Shown one piece after another: positions 23,161 through 34,900 of a stretch of DNA of 64,000 bases. Origin of the DNA: Antitrichia curtipendula. Lineage: Eukaryota; Streptophyta; Bryopsida; Hypnales; Leucodontaceae. Position 1 is the stretch's first letter. Each line of letters opens with the position of its first letter. Position numbers and translations under genes: made by a program. The notes below the pieces were generated by a model. That model ran no database searches. It saw only the letters and a program-made list of their open reading frames with translations, and was not told where the DNA came from. The stretch covers positions 34,841,567-34,905,566 of the forward strand of contig OX579636.1 in assembly GCA_951230915.1 (NCBI GenBank). The letters run 5' to 3'.

Positions 23161-25493
23161 CACTAAAAACTATATTTAGTGTTGGATTGTATTTAGTGTA
23201 ATTACCAGCCTACCCCACCCAACACTAAATCTGAACTTTGGAGTAATTAGTATAGTGTTAGACTTAAATGCATCGCCTTTGCCTTCTCTTCTACCTTCCC
23301 CTTCCATGGCCTTCCCTTGCGATCGGACTTTGTTTGCCTCTCTTGCCTGTCGCATCGTCCCCTCCCACGCGATCCTCATTCCCAACTTGGTCTTTCTTCC
23401 CTTCCATCGTTGCTCTCCTCCTCACGATCCAACAAGTGACGGGATTTTTTTTGGGGGGGGAGATATACTCCGCCCGTTCCCGTCGCTCTGGCGTTGTTTG
23501 AATTTTCCACCGCTTCCTGTGCCCAATTTCGAGATTGGACTGCGCCCACGCTTCCCGATCTGCCCGACTGCAACTCCATTTCGCAAGTTCTGCCACTCGA
23601 TTTTGATCCATCGTTGGGTTTTATTACTCTCACTTGGCACTGTAGGAATTCCGTCATGGCTGCCCTTCCAGAAAATTCCACACCTCGACGCTTACAACAG
23701 GTTTCCACCATTGCTATCCGCAAGCACATCATCACCTGGATGGTTCAAGATGAAATCGCGCATGGCATCCGCGGGCTCTACATTTGCACAATTACTGCAT
23801 TTCCAGAGCATTTTTGTGCTCAAAGGAGTGCCAACCTTGTCAGGGCTTCTCGTTGGTGGGCTCAACGTCAACAATTTTGCAATGAAGAAGAAGCAAATAT
23901 AACAGCTCCATCAATTTCATGCACTAGGAACCGGATGGGAGGGCGAAAACAACTCCACCCAAAGACAAGTCTAGGTCGTGGTGTCAAGCAATCTCAATGG
24001 GTACTTTGGATCTACCCTAAGCTCATGAATGCATTTGACCAATTTAAAAAAGTTGGAGTCAAATTCTCATCCAGATTGCTCATTGAACTAGCTATGTCGA
24101 TCTTGATGGATCCTACCTCTCCATACACAACCCAATCTCGTGATCCCAAAGACAATGTCCTACTCACATCAAAATTGATCCCAAGTTGGGTTCAACAATT
24201 TATGCATGTGCACAACATTGTTTTGTTGTCACAACGTGGATGTTTGACTTGTAGTCCCGAGAAGGAACTACAAATCGAAATGGCAATAGCTTATCATCTA
24301 GGTGTGTTGTATAGGGGGGTCCAAACCAATGTTTTTGATGAAAATCTGATGAAAAACATTGATGAAACTCAATTTCTCGTGCATTTAGACAATGGTCGAA
24401 CGTTGGGATTTAGGTGGGACAACAGTGTCAAGTACACCAAAGTGGTTACCAGTGGAGGCTCTATGACTATGGTCATTAGAATCTTTGGAAGGCGTCAATC
24501 TATGATTGAAGCCTCCATGCTCATTTTTACCAATTCCAACAACAATTACTCTATTCAGGGCCTGAAAGACAATATTCCAAGGGTATGCTACAAAACCAAA
24601 CCTAAAGGCTGGATGGACCAAGCCCTTTTTGCTAAATTCTTCATTGAACCCCGAGCCTTCTAAGCCGATGTTCATGGCCGTACAAAAGTCATTTGGGTTG
24701 ATAATTGTGCCATCCATAACATGACTCCAAGCTTAACAACTGTTTTGGAAACAAAACAGGCCAGTCTTAGGTATTTACCACCTTGTTCGACACATTTGTG
24801 TCAACCAACAGACACATTTATCATCTCCAAGGTCAAGGACGCTTGAGCCAAGCGATGGGAAGCGAAGATGGTTGAGCTCATTGCAAGCAATGCTTAGCAA
24901 AATACTCCTCGAGTTGATGGGCAGTAGTCAGGAAAACTCACAAACCCGAGAAAAATAGTTTTCCTACACCTGGTTGCAGATAGTGTTGAAGATGTTAATA
25001 AAGAGGTAGATTGTGATAATATGTCATATGCTAAGAAAGCTATGATTAGATCAGATATGGCTTTGAGTGTTGATAGCACTTGGAGTGTCAATCAACTCTT
25101 TCCACGTCTACAAGAAATTATAGCCAAGCATAAACCATACTTCCAAGGCCAACAAGTTCCAGCCCAAGTATGAAATCTATATTTTTTTTATTATATCTAA
25201 ATATGAATTTCTTTTTTCTTATTTGATATTCAAAGACTTCCTTCATTACAAATATTTTTCACATTTTCTACTCCTTCCATCATTTTCCTTGTCTTCAATC
25301 TTTTTCTTTGCAAATTCATTTTTTTAATATGTTCGAACACTAAATGTAAATATTTTCGGATTTCGGATTTACCATACTTAGAGTATATTTAGTGTTAGAA
25401 TTACATTTAATGTTACTTACTTTAGTAGGCTTAATGATATTTAGTGTCATGGTTCGTAGATAGTGTTGCTAACACTAAATATATTTTTTAGTG
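23161..25493 (+). mobile_element. Pogo-like (Tc1/mariner) DNA transposon (2,333 bp)
   Basis: The left end is CACTAAAAACTATATTTAGTG and the right end, reverse complemented, is CACTAAAAAATATATTTAGTG, with TA on both sides (23159-23160 and 25494-25495). Copies of AACACTAAAT or its inverse recur near both ends (about 23225, 25340, 25385, 25437 and 25470), like subterminal transposase-binding repeats. A single transposase gene lies inside on the plus strand. The empty site can be inferred from the related family B copy. It is a full-length but dead element. Confidence 0.88.
23656..25173 (+). pseudogene. Pogo-like DDE-superfamily transposase, four in-frame stops
   Basis: Read from ATG 23656, which begins the family-like N-terminus (the open frame extends upstream to 23494 without family features). 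An N-terminal helix-turn-helix-like region has RKHIITWMVQDE and ASRWWAQRQQF. The catalytic core follows with NIDETQF, SGGSMTMVI, PMLIF-type AMSMLIFTN-like context, PKGWMDQALF, VIWVDNCAIHN and HLCQPTDTFIISKVKD. The three acidic residues in NIDET, WVDN and PTDT fit the DDD triad of pogo-type enzymes. Stops in an otherwise continuous frame are TAA 24661-24663, TGA 24844-24846, TAG 24895-24897 and TAG 24925-24927. The first precedes the second catalytic Asp, so no active enzyme is made. All four can be explained by single C-to-T or G-to-A changes. Confidence 0.85.
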
Positions 25494-25976
25494 TAGTCCA
25501 AATAAAATGAATCAAAGCTTTACATATAGACAAAAATATAATATTTTAGAAGGAAAAAACTAATAAATTTAATTATATGTTTTTGCGATTTTTTTGATGT
25601 TGCCCACCAACCTCTATATTTGGCTAATTGTGCCATAACTTTATTCTTGGGCACCAATTGAAATAAAAAAAATTATATGCCCATGAAGCTTATGTGTTTT
25701 TCTAGCTTCAATAAAAGTTTCAAAAAATCACAATGAATACTAAGACTATATGAGCCTATCCAAGGTTGCATTTTGGCCCCTCTTGGACTAGTTGGACTTT
25801 AGGAGTTAAAAAAATGCAAAAACACTCAATGGAAGACAAACTACTATTGAAGATCTTCCCTTTTACACAAAATTTGGTGGATGAATAGTTGAACTTCTAT
25901 CTTGCATGGAGATATTTTCGTCATTTATTTGCCAAAAAACATCCTCCGCGATGTTTATGGGCTAGAATTTAGTCTA

Positions 25977-26205
25977 TTAACCCTTAAACAACAAACTGGT
26001 CATTGTAGAAATCATCTTTTGGGATATCATGTGAATTGTTGGCTTAAGAAAATAAAAAAACACTCATTGAAAGACAAACTATTAAAGAAGACCTTCCCTT
26101 TTTACACAAAATTTGGAGGATGAATAGTTGAACTTCTGTCCTACATGGAGAGATTCTTTGTCATTCATCAATCAATAAACATCTTCTATGTCATTTATGG
26201 ATTAA
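25977..26205. mobile_element. TTAA-bounded MITE, family C copy 4 (229 bp)
   Basis: It starts TTAACCCTTAAACAAC and ends in ATTTATGGATTAA. The order of interior landmarks ('gaaatcatctttt', 'catgtgaattgttgg', 'caaactatt', 'acacaaaatttggagg') is the same as in copy 2. It lies immediately next to copy 3, which shows that these elements cluster. Confidence 0.7.
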
Positions 26206-26961
26206 TTTCAACACACTATGGGTTTTTCCTTGGGAGACACATACATATAAAGGTGAACACCCTCCAAAACACCATTTTTTTCTAAAATATCTAGGTATTA
26301 TTATTAGATTACTCAAATTTCCATATCTTTCGTAGGTTCTAATGTACCAAAAACACGGCATTTGGATACAATATGCAAAAGTTAGAAAAGGTCAAAATTT
26401 CTTTTGGTAGAGGTTCTAAAATTGTTTCTTTCACATAGGTACAGTACATACTGATTTGGGAGATGTGTCTAGGGTGATGATAGGAATTATGGGTCAATGG
26501 CACATTTAAAAGTGCCCAATTTAGTTTTGGATTGACATGGATGCAACAATACAAATATGCAATTTCAATCTTATTCTAGTGTTGGAATTCAAGCAAGAAG
26601 CACACTTAAGCATTGGTAAACATAGCATATAGCTTATAGCACAATAGTCTCCATTTCCTGTTGCATTAGCTTAAAGCATAGACTCACAATAAACTCTCAA
26701 GCGTATCTCATCATTCATCAAACCATTGTTAGTACTAAATTCAATCATGAATTCATCATCTTAATAATGTTTATAGCTTTTCTATGAACTAATTTGCTTA
26801 AAGCCATTCTATCTAAATAGTCCAATTGTAACCTCTCACCAGCTCACCATTGAACTACACATTTGCTTTACACTTTCACAGACACAAGGCTAACAATTGC
26901 TGAAACTCCTTCACATACTCCTTATCAATTTAAATTCAAACACATAAACATTGATACGGCT
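26206..26961. other. Intergenic AT-rich DNA
   Basis: No gene or complete repeat was recognised between the family C cluster and the intact family B element. Confidence 0.55.
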
Positions 26962-27899
26962 TTAACCCCTAAAGTCCCACTGTCCCCTCGGGGGACAAAA
27001 TGGATTTCGGGTAGGCTCCTACAGTCTCAATAATTTTTATGATATTATGAATTTTTTTTGTGAAGATAGAGAATCACATTAGCTTTCCGAAAATGTAATT
27101 TTTATTTCAATTGGTGCCCGGGAGCAAAAGTTATGGCACAAAACCCCCAAATTTTAGTTTGGCGGGCAGAAAAAAATCCTCAAAAAAACTTTAAATTAAA
27201 TTTTTTTTTAATTTTTTTCATATATGTTTTATTTTTATTTACATGGGAAGCTTTGATTCATTCCATTTGGATTTGTTATGCAAAAGTTATGGTCAATCTT
27301 ATTTTTCGGGCAATTGGATCATCTTTTTGAAAAAATAACTTGTAGGATTCATTTCTGAACTCAATTTCAACAATTTGAAAATTAAAAAAGTTGCAAAAGG
27401 TCAAGATTTTTTGCTAGAACAATCTCACTGTTGAGATTAGTATATTTCAATTCTATCTTAGAGCTATTAATGATTTAATTTTTCCTTCAGTCTTGAACCT
27501 ACTTCTACTTAACAATTTTTTAATGAGTGAAAACTAAGTGTTTATTTTTTATTTATTTTTCCTTCTAGATTCTCAACTCAATTTTTCATCATAAAAAATT
27601 AGAAATTCAAAATCATTAGAGCAAAAAATTTAAGTTAAAAAGGTTCAAAGCCCCAAAATGTAGTTGAGCAAGGTGCAAAAAAACTAGATTCTTTCACTTT
27701 AAATGCAAATATCTTGCAATTTGCATGGTCAAAATTTCTGAAATTTCTTCTACACATTCTTATACTAGTCTAGTACAAGATCATATGGTTAAATATACAA
27801 CAAAAAAAAACATTAATTTTTTTTTTTGCTCTTTATTCTAGAAATGGCAGTTTTGAGTGGTTTTTGATGGAAAAATGGCCTTGGGACTCTAAGGGTTAA
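26962..27899 (+). mobile_element. TTAA-bounded family B element, intact reference copy (938 bp)
   Basis: The ends are TTAACCCCTAAAGTCCCA and, reverse complemented, TTAACCCTTAGAGTCCCA. Excluding TTAA, the termini begin CCC, as in piggyBac-type ends. The interior is AT-rich and non-coding. Its last 30 bases ('atggccttgggact') resemble the end of the longer family A elements, so A and B are related. It is the reference for the nested copy at 22534-25809 and the degraded copies at 1-877 and 28850-28985. Confidence 0.75.
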
Positions 27900-28849
27900 G
27901 CTATTAAAATAATCTTCGCTTATCCAACCACTGAATATACACTCACAATTCTCCAAACTGTCCATTTACTGGGATTTCCATAAACATATACACAGACTAC
28001 GCACTCAATAAACAATCCTCTTTTTCAATTACAACATGCTTTAAGCCGTTAAACAATCTCCATCAATATAATTTTCAAGTTCTCTCACAACACACACAAG
28101 AAATTAACTTGAGTTACTTATACTACTCATAAATTTGCTTTAAGTATAATCATCACATACAATGCTCAAAGCTTTCTTAAACTGGTACAACCATTCAATA
28201 GATATTATCACCAATATCCACTTTAAGCTACAATCCTCTCGCTCATAACAATTGCTTCAAGCCTTAATAAGATTATGCACTGCTCCAAGATTATACATAC
28301 AAACAAATTGTCTCAATCACAATAACATACACTCAAACAATTGCTTAAGTTCAAGAAAACAAGAATTCTACTCAAAGGAATTTATACACAACAAATAATT
28401 GTCCAATCACTAGGACTTTAAACTTCAATAATATACATACAAAGATGCCTAATCATTGGATCTTACACATACAATAAAAAATATATACTTAAAGCTTCTA
28501 TTACTCAGAAAGGTATTTTTTGCACAAGTACACAAGAGTTTTTAAAACTACAGACACAAACACACCTACACACAACTGAGAAAGAGAGAAATGAGAAGAG
28601 GAAATCCATTCAACTACTAACTGAAGCGTCTATCTAGATCTCCACCAATTTAACCATTAAGAATTCAATATTTACACACTCTTGGAATCCCATAGTAAAT
28701 AAATTCCTCAAATCCATTAACATATAAGCTTATATTGCCATGTATTTCTAAAACCAAAGATAATATGAACTCCATTCACACTTCAAAACAAAACAAAAAA
28801 TTTATTTATAATTTCTCATGCTCACATCAATTCTTCAACATCTGGGTTT
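27900..28849. other. Intergenic AT-rich DNA
   Basis: Low-complexity, A/C-rich on the plus strand. It has no open frame of note and no recognisable repeat boundaries. Confidence 0.55.
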
Positions 28850-28985
28850 TTTAAATGCATTGTTGATAGTCCAAAATTTTTAAGCCAAGTAGATTCAAAA
28901 TCTTAGTTACTGTCTAATTACAGAAGGTGCCAAAAAATCCCATTTTAATCACTTTAAATACAAATATCTTGCAATCTACACTTGT
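28850..28985 (+). repeat. Fragment of TTAA-bounded family B
   Basis: Landmarks 'attcaaaatc', 'aaggtgccaaaaaa' and 'ctttaaatacaaatatcttgcaatct' follow the order of 27600-27725 in the intact family B copy. The element is truncated on both sides. Confidence 0.45.
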
Positions 28986-29223
28986 TTTTTTATGTCTAGT
29001 GGTTCCTTCAAGTTAGCTCCATCTTTCTCAAGATTGATATTTTGGAAGCGCTTGATAATCAAGCCCCCAAAATATGCAAAACAATGGATCTAATTAGCAT
29101 CAAGCTTTTGAGAGGATAAAATAAACAACTCTTGGTATCCTCGAGTGAAGGACAAACTATTTTTTTTTATCAATCATGCATGAGGAAGGGAACTAATTAA
29201 AATTATCTCCTAACAACCTAGCA

Positions 29224-29538
29224 TCAAAAAAACAAATTTGGATCCACTAGAAGAAAATCTTGTTTCTTGTGATAATGTAAAAAATGCAAAAACATGTTGT
29301 CAATGACATGTACATAATCAACGTAGATGTCACAAAAAGTCCGTTCCTTTTGGCATGCCAAAAACGCCTTGAAATTTAAAGGGACATGTCGCCCACTAGG
29401 CATGTTTTCAAAAAATGTGTCGATGAGCATGTTGTTTGAAGCACCATGTGCATACCATGCTATTGCCATGTTATTGATATGTACACTGGCAATGCTATGC
29501 AAACTTTCCAAACATTTGGTCAGCTGCTCAAGTGTCAC
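29224..29538 (-). other. Unassigned 104-codon frame
   Basis: An open frame with ordinary amino-acid composition, from about 29538 to 29224. No motif or family was recognised. Another minus-strand frame lies just upstream (29552-29755), overlapping the left end of a family A element. It could be a fragment of an old transposon gene or a chance frame. Confidence 0.15.
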
Positions 29539-29715
29539 AATAGCTAATGCCTTAGATTTGTGACATGGATGAGACTGTTTCTAACGTGGACATGGTGGGA
29601 GATGATGTGGACAACACAATCATTTGAGTTGGGGAGGCCTTGCAATGCACACTCTGTTGTTGTGGATGTGCATTCACAACGCGAGTGTTTTTACAGACAA
29701 TGCAGTGGACATTGA

Positions 29716-30696
29716 TTAACACTAGACCGCCCAAGAGGCCAAAAAGTGTCCTCACATACTTTCAAGTCAAACTCAAAGTGCTGTAACTTTTGCATCCAAT
29801 GTCCAAATTCAATAAAACTTGTTGAAAAAGTTGCGCTTTCTCTTCTAATTTGTGTGGGTAAAATTTTCAGATCAATACAAGATTTTTTGATTTTTTGGAA
29901 GCCAATCAAGTTCACAGCTTCAATTTGAGTTCACCAAACTGCATTTTAGGGCTGCAGCTTCGGAGTCTTGTATCTCCTTCATCCAAAGTTTGTTTTCAAT
30001 GAAATTTGTTGGGTTTTGTTCCTTTTGAAGTGTAGTAATTGTGATAAAAATTTCATGTCAATCCAGATTATTTTGAATGTTTGGGAGCAATTCAGAGTTC
30101 AAAATCACAACATTTTTGGATTACAGTGAATTTTGGCGGCTTGTTTCTTCTTCATACATAGTCCATTTCCAATAATTGTTTTTGGAAAAGTTGCGCATAT
30201 TAGTCTAGTGTGTGTGGCTAGAGTTTTGTATTAATCCAAGAAGTTTTGAGTGATTGAGAAGTATTTTTGTAGAAAGAGGTTCAGTCTTAGATGTATTTTA
30301 CTGCAACTTAGTTTTTGTCCTATTTATTGACACTTCAAAGCCATTTTGCAAACACAATGAGCAATTGAATGATATTTTCTTCCACCAATGTATTTTTTAG
30401 GTAATTTGGAACCACTTCAAAGTTTAAATTTTTTTCATTGAGTAGGTTTAGAAATCAAATTTCACCTCCAAATGTGTTTCTAGGAAAATTTCAGCATCCA
30501 TTTTCAACACTAAAACATTATAATCTTGCAATCTATGTGGTCAAATGACTCCACATTTTGTACACATTATCTTCAAGATGTACACTACAAGATTGTACGG
30601 TTGAGATTTGTATAACTTAGCAACTTTTAGATCTATAGTACTTCAAAAGCAATGATGTTTTTGAACCTATTTAGTCCTTGGACAGTCTAGGGTTAA
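29716..30696 (+). mobile_element. TTAA-bounded family A element, diverged copy (981 bp)
   Basis: The ends are TTAACACTAGACCGCCCAAG and, reverse complemented, TTAACCCTAGACTGTCCAAGG. The interior is collinear with the copy at 46137-47119: 'caaagtgctgtaacttttgc' near the start, repeated 'aagttgcgcat' blocks, and 'aaacattataatct' near the end. The lengths agree (981 and 983). No reading frame is conserved between the copies, so the family appears non-autonomous. Confidence 0.78.
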
Positions 30697-30828
30697 TTCC
30701 TTGAAATGAGCATGTGACGCGCCTTTGCATGGAAGGCAATATATGTTGTTTACGTTGCCATAGACACGTGGGGGTTGCCGAGGCCATGGTCAAAGTTTTT
30801 AAAATTTCTTCCAAGCATTTTTATACTA

Positions 30829-31088
30829 AGGTAGGCACCCCAAAAATGGCACCTGACCTTAAAGTGCCATCTATAGGTTGTGTACATTTCCAAAATCAGT
30901 TATGTATCTATTTGGATGGAGCCCTTTTTGACCCTTAATAACTTTTGCATACGGTGTCCAAATGCCACGTTCTCTAGTGTGTTGGAACCTCCTTTCACTT
31001 GCCAACAAGAATATATGAAAATTTGACTAGTCTAATATTAGTAACTAGGCTCAGTAGCAAAAAGTGGTAGTTTTGGGTGTACCCACCT
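30829..31088 (+). mobile_element. TA-flanked MITE with AGGT ends, copy 1 (260 bp)
   Basis: It begins AGGTAGGCACCCCAAAA and ends with the inverse of AGGTGGGTACACCCAAAA. TA lies on both sides (30827-30828 and 31089-31090). It closely matches 37569-39198 and so gives the uninterrupted form of that copy. Termini of the same type bound 52369-52627 and probably 48933-49287. Confidence 0.75.
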
Positions 31089-31090
31089 TA

Positions 31091-31905
31091 GTATAGTGCA
31101 AAATCCTATCATAAAATATGCAAAAAAACAAAACAAGTATTAAAGTTATTTTCTCTTTGCAATAGAATTCGGAATTCTAGGGATTAACATCTACAAAGTA
31201 ATTCCTATCATGCCCCAATACATGTAGAATACTTGATTAGTTTTTAACTTTTTCAATATGTAGGAGGTACAATAATGAGCCAAATTGGAAGTGTGATGTG
31301 TCAATGGATTTCAACCACCATAAATACAAATTTAAGTCACTATTTACTATTGTATAACTCAATTCATATACTTTCTATGTCAAATAGACAAAGAACACAA
31401 TGTTGTGTTCAAAATTGGGCTTCTTAGACCTTGAAGTAAATCCTTAGTGCCCCAATGCCCCAATTTGGGATGATGAATAGAGAGGTCCAAGAGCTTATTT
31501 TAACCATAGAACTTCTCATTCATTCAAACCAATGCTTAACTATTAAAAAATCACACTTTTTGTATGATGAATCTGATAAAATTGAGGTAAATAATATATA
31601 TTTTTATAAATTTTACAAATAAAGATATAACCAAAAATTTGCAAAAATTTAAGAAGAGATTTAGGCGCCAAGCGCTTAAACCCTCGTTGCCCATACTTCC
31701 CCGTTTCCACTGCCCCCTAAACCCTAGCAAAATCATCATCTCCAACAACCACATACTATCCCCTGAAGCTTCACATTCACGCTTCTGACGCTGCATTCTC
31801 TCCGGATCCTTACGACTGGCGCTACTACTCTCTTGCATTTCAATTCCTCCCCCTTGCTTGAAGAGTTTCGTACAAGAATTTGTTTGCAGAGCTTGGTAAT
31901 TTGGT
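31091..31905. other. RecA upstream region with a diverged family D repeat
   Basis: About 31440-31680 resembles the family D MITE of the RecA intron ('acttctcattcattcaaacc', later 'aaagatataaccaaaaatttgc'). From about 31690 the composition changes to a C/T-rich leader-like sequence just ahead of the RecA start codon, so the promoter and 5' UTR of RecA probably lie here. Confidence 0.5.
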
Positions 31906-34900
31906 ATGGCTACAACAGCAGCAGTGCAGTCGAATTGCTGCTTCTTCAGCGCCGAACGATGGTATGCGCTCTCAGTTTTGAAATCAATTCCGTTTTCTTG
32001 CTTGTAGAGTGCCATTTTTCGCGATTCTTTTTGAGAGGAGAGATTTCATGTTGCGAGGGTAGGTTTTGAGAAAGGGGAGCTCAATTATGCAATTGCGGAG
32101 GTGCGGGTTGGATTGTGGATAGTATCATAAAGGGAGCTTCATGTGTCGTTTTGTAGTTTGTTGGCAGCTGATCGTTTCAGCATTGAGAAAGAGGTAGATT
32201 TTTGCTTGCTGTTCCATTTCGTTGCTCTTTGGTTCTGAATTCAAGAAGATCTGCAAGAAATTAGTATGCTTTGGGCGAATTAATTGAATTAGTGGATTCA
32301 ATAGGTTTCTCCTTGGAGAGCGTATCTTTCTGTAACAATAGAAAAATCTGACTTGTTCTCGGGGATGTCTCCAAGTCCACGTTTCTTCGAATTTTACAGG
32401 AGACATTTCTTGGAATTGAGTCAAATTTTGTGTTCGTGAGTTGGTGGAAACCCTAATGTCCTTGTTTATCGTGTCTCTGTACATTTGTTCTTAATGGTGG
32501 AGCACATGTGTGGAAGGACTCTGCAATTGTAGCAATTTGATTTTCGTATACTTTTCGAACGCTTTGGTGAAACTCTCAGGGGTGACTGTGGAGGGAATAT
32601 CAGACAATTTCGTTCAACACGAGTGTTTACCGTATTCGCAAAGCTAGGATTTGCATAGGTAGCTTAAAGTAGAGGATACTGTTTGCGTCGCTTTCAACAT
32701 TTTAACCTATATGTGGGAGTTCTTTCACTGGGAGATCACTTTGGGTACAAAGGACCAAACTCTCTTTTGATCAAATTTTTATCATTATGTATGCATTGCT
32801 TACCTCTGAAACGACAGTAGACAACCCCAGTTCCATTCAAAAATCAGGGGCCATAGAAATTTGCCAAGTCATGGTTACACCACTTGTTAATAAGTGCGAA
32901 CCAAGTGTATGAATAGATGATAATAGAGGTCAGTACAGGAGAGGGGATAAGGTCGCAAAGTCTTTTAGTGTCCTATACCTGACTTGGGCTCGTGGAGATG
33001 CAGGGATCTAGCCAAAGGATATGGAAGAGCCCAAAGCGGAAAACTAGCTGGGCCCATGAACCTGCACATGCTGCAACCAACAAAACAGGGTTCTTGCTTC
33101 ATCACCTGCAAGTCTGATGGGGCTCACAAGAAGTCTAGCTCAGTTCTGCGAGCAAGAGCCAAGAAAGGGTCTGATGTCAATCCCGATGATGACCTCTCCG
33201 ATGACCCGCTTCACTCGGTCGACCGGGTAAGAATTTCCCTGCAAGGCGATCCATTATATGCAGTGGTGTACCACACTATTCATTTTCGTTTTTTCAGAGT
33301 TTTAGAAATGGTGTGTCTATTTGTATCTGTATGCAAGTTCTCTTCTTTGCAATTTTTGTCTTATCTTTGAACTCAGCGTGCACAAAAGAAAATATCTGTT
33401 GGGAGTGTCCAGGTCCGAGGTGATTTCGGTAGATTAACCCCGAATCGCTCCGAAGATGAACAGAGGCAGTGTTTTGCCCAAAGAGCTTCTCATTCATCCA
33501 AAGTAGTATTGGAATCTTTGAATGGTAGCCTTTTTTTAGGACCAATTTGATGGAACTGAGGAAAATGATATAGTTGTACGAAGATATAAGCAAAAATGTG
33601 AAAAAATTCAGGCGTTAAAGGTTTAAGTAGCTAATTTGATGTCTCCAGTCCTCTGTAATCATGGGATTTATGCTCCATTGACTGGCAGAAAAAGGCATTG
33701 GAAGCTGCAATGAATGACATCAATGGTTCATTTGGCAAAGGAAGTGTGACCAGGCTTGGCAGTGCTGGTGGTGCTCTTGTGTGAGTTTTTGTCCTTCTAT
33801 AATGGTTATGTGATGCACTTCCTTCACTTCAATGTGGCAGTTTTTGTCTTCGGTATTTATTTTCTGGAAAATAGGTTATTAAAATCTTTATGTTGATTGT
33901 TGGCAACGCTTGTATACAGTATGCAATCATTTGTGAATAATATTGTGATTCCTTCAATGGATTTCCTCACGTGTCAATGAGGATTAATTGAGCAGGGTGC
34001 TTGTGTTACAGAGAAACATTCCCGAGTGGTTGCCTCACTTTGGACCTGGCGCTAGGCGGAGGTTTTCCCAGAGGACGAATTGTGGAGGTCTATTGTTTCT
34101 CACTATTTCTTATGCAAGCACAATTAGTCATATTCTAAACATCTACACGTGTTATATGCTTCACTATCATCTCATACTCTATTGGATAACTAACTGGAAT
34201 TCCATTTTTTAATTGTGTTACTAGATTTATGGTCCTGAAAGCAGTGGCAAAACGACACTTGCACTTCATGCAATTGCTGAAATACAGGCAAGCCTATCGA
34301 ATCAAATAATTCTTTGCTTGCTATGAGTCCCACTTTTGAACTTTACTAGGTATCATATGGATTATACGTTTTGACATTCGGAGATTTTTAATAGTCTTTG
34401 TTTGAACTACACAGATTTTATTTTGTTAGGAGTATTTATACTAAACTTTCCGTCGTTGTCTCACTCAATCTGGATGTCTTGGAAAGCAGAAGCGAGGTGG
34501 TAACGCTATGCTGGTGGATGCTGAGCATTGCTTTGATCCTTATTATTCAATGTCTGTGGGTGTTGACGTGGAGAGCTTGATTGTATGCCAACCAGATAAT
34601 GGCGAAATGGCCCTAGAAAGTAATAAGCCTCTCTCTCCTATCATACACAAGGTGTTTTAGTTTACATCTAAATTATCACTTATCACGCTCTTAAGTCTGC
34701 TTTTCCCCTGAGTGTTGGCACTGTAGAGTTTAGTGCATGGAAATGTTTCCTGTTAGGTTTTATTTCTTTGTCAAGTCTTAAAAAGCAATTTATGTCTTAT
34801 CAACTGATTGTGTTTTCTGGTTTATTAATTTAGATTTATACACGCACTTGGTCCCTTCGTAGGCTTTGTTGACTGATTACGAAGTTGTAATTTTCTTTCT

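Larger units (their letters stand above)
22534..25809 (-). mobile_element. TTAA-bounded family B element, interrupted by a pogo-like transposon
   Basis: Its ends are TTAATCCCTAAAGTACC at 22534 and, reverse complemented, TTAACTCCTAAAGTCC at 25809. Subtracting the pogo-like insertion (2,333 bp plus one TA) leaves about 941 bp, against 938 bp for the intact copy at 26962-27899. The sequences either side of the insertion are collinear with that copy in antisense: 'aagattgtccataacttt' before and 'ccaaataaaatgaatcaaagc' after. TTAA is present at both ends, where the uninterrupted family C copy has one TTAA, so the target duplication is TTAA. Confidence 0.8.
22475..25965. mobile_element. TTAA-bounded MITE, family C copy 3, split by nested elements
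   Basis: The left part is 22475-22537 ('gtggaaatc'-like and 'gtgaattgtt' motifs) and the right part is 25806-25965 ('atgcaaaaacactcaatgg', then 'tttacacaaaatttgg'). Together, with one TTAA counted, they make about 219 bases, in line with copies 1, 2 and 4 (221-235). The interruption is a family B element inserted precisely at an internal TTAA. The distal end reads CTAG where TTAA is expected. Confidence 0.75.

Noticed and set aside
23255..23902. 215-codon plus-strand frame overlapping the pogo transposase start
   Set aside because: It overlaps the 5' part of the transposase in another frame; only the other frame matches a family.
32984..33370. 128-codon frame taken as the start of RecA
   Set aside because: It opens at TTG. 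A spliced first exon with an ATG at 31906, in phase and with a leader-like composition, is a better start, and the last part (after 33226) is intron.
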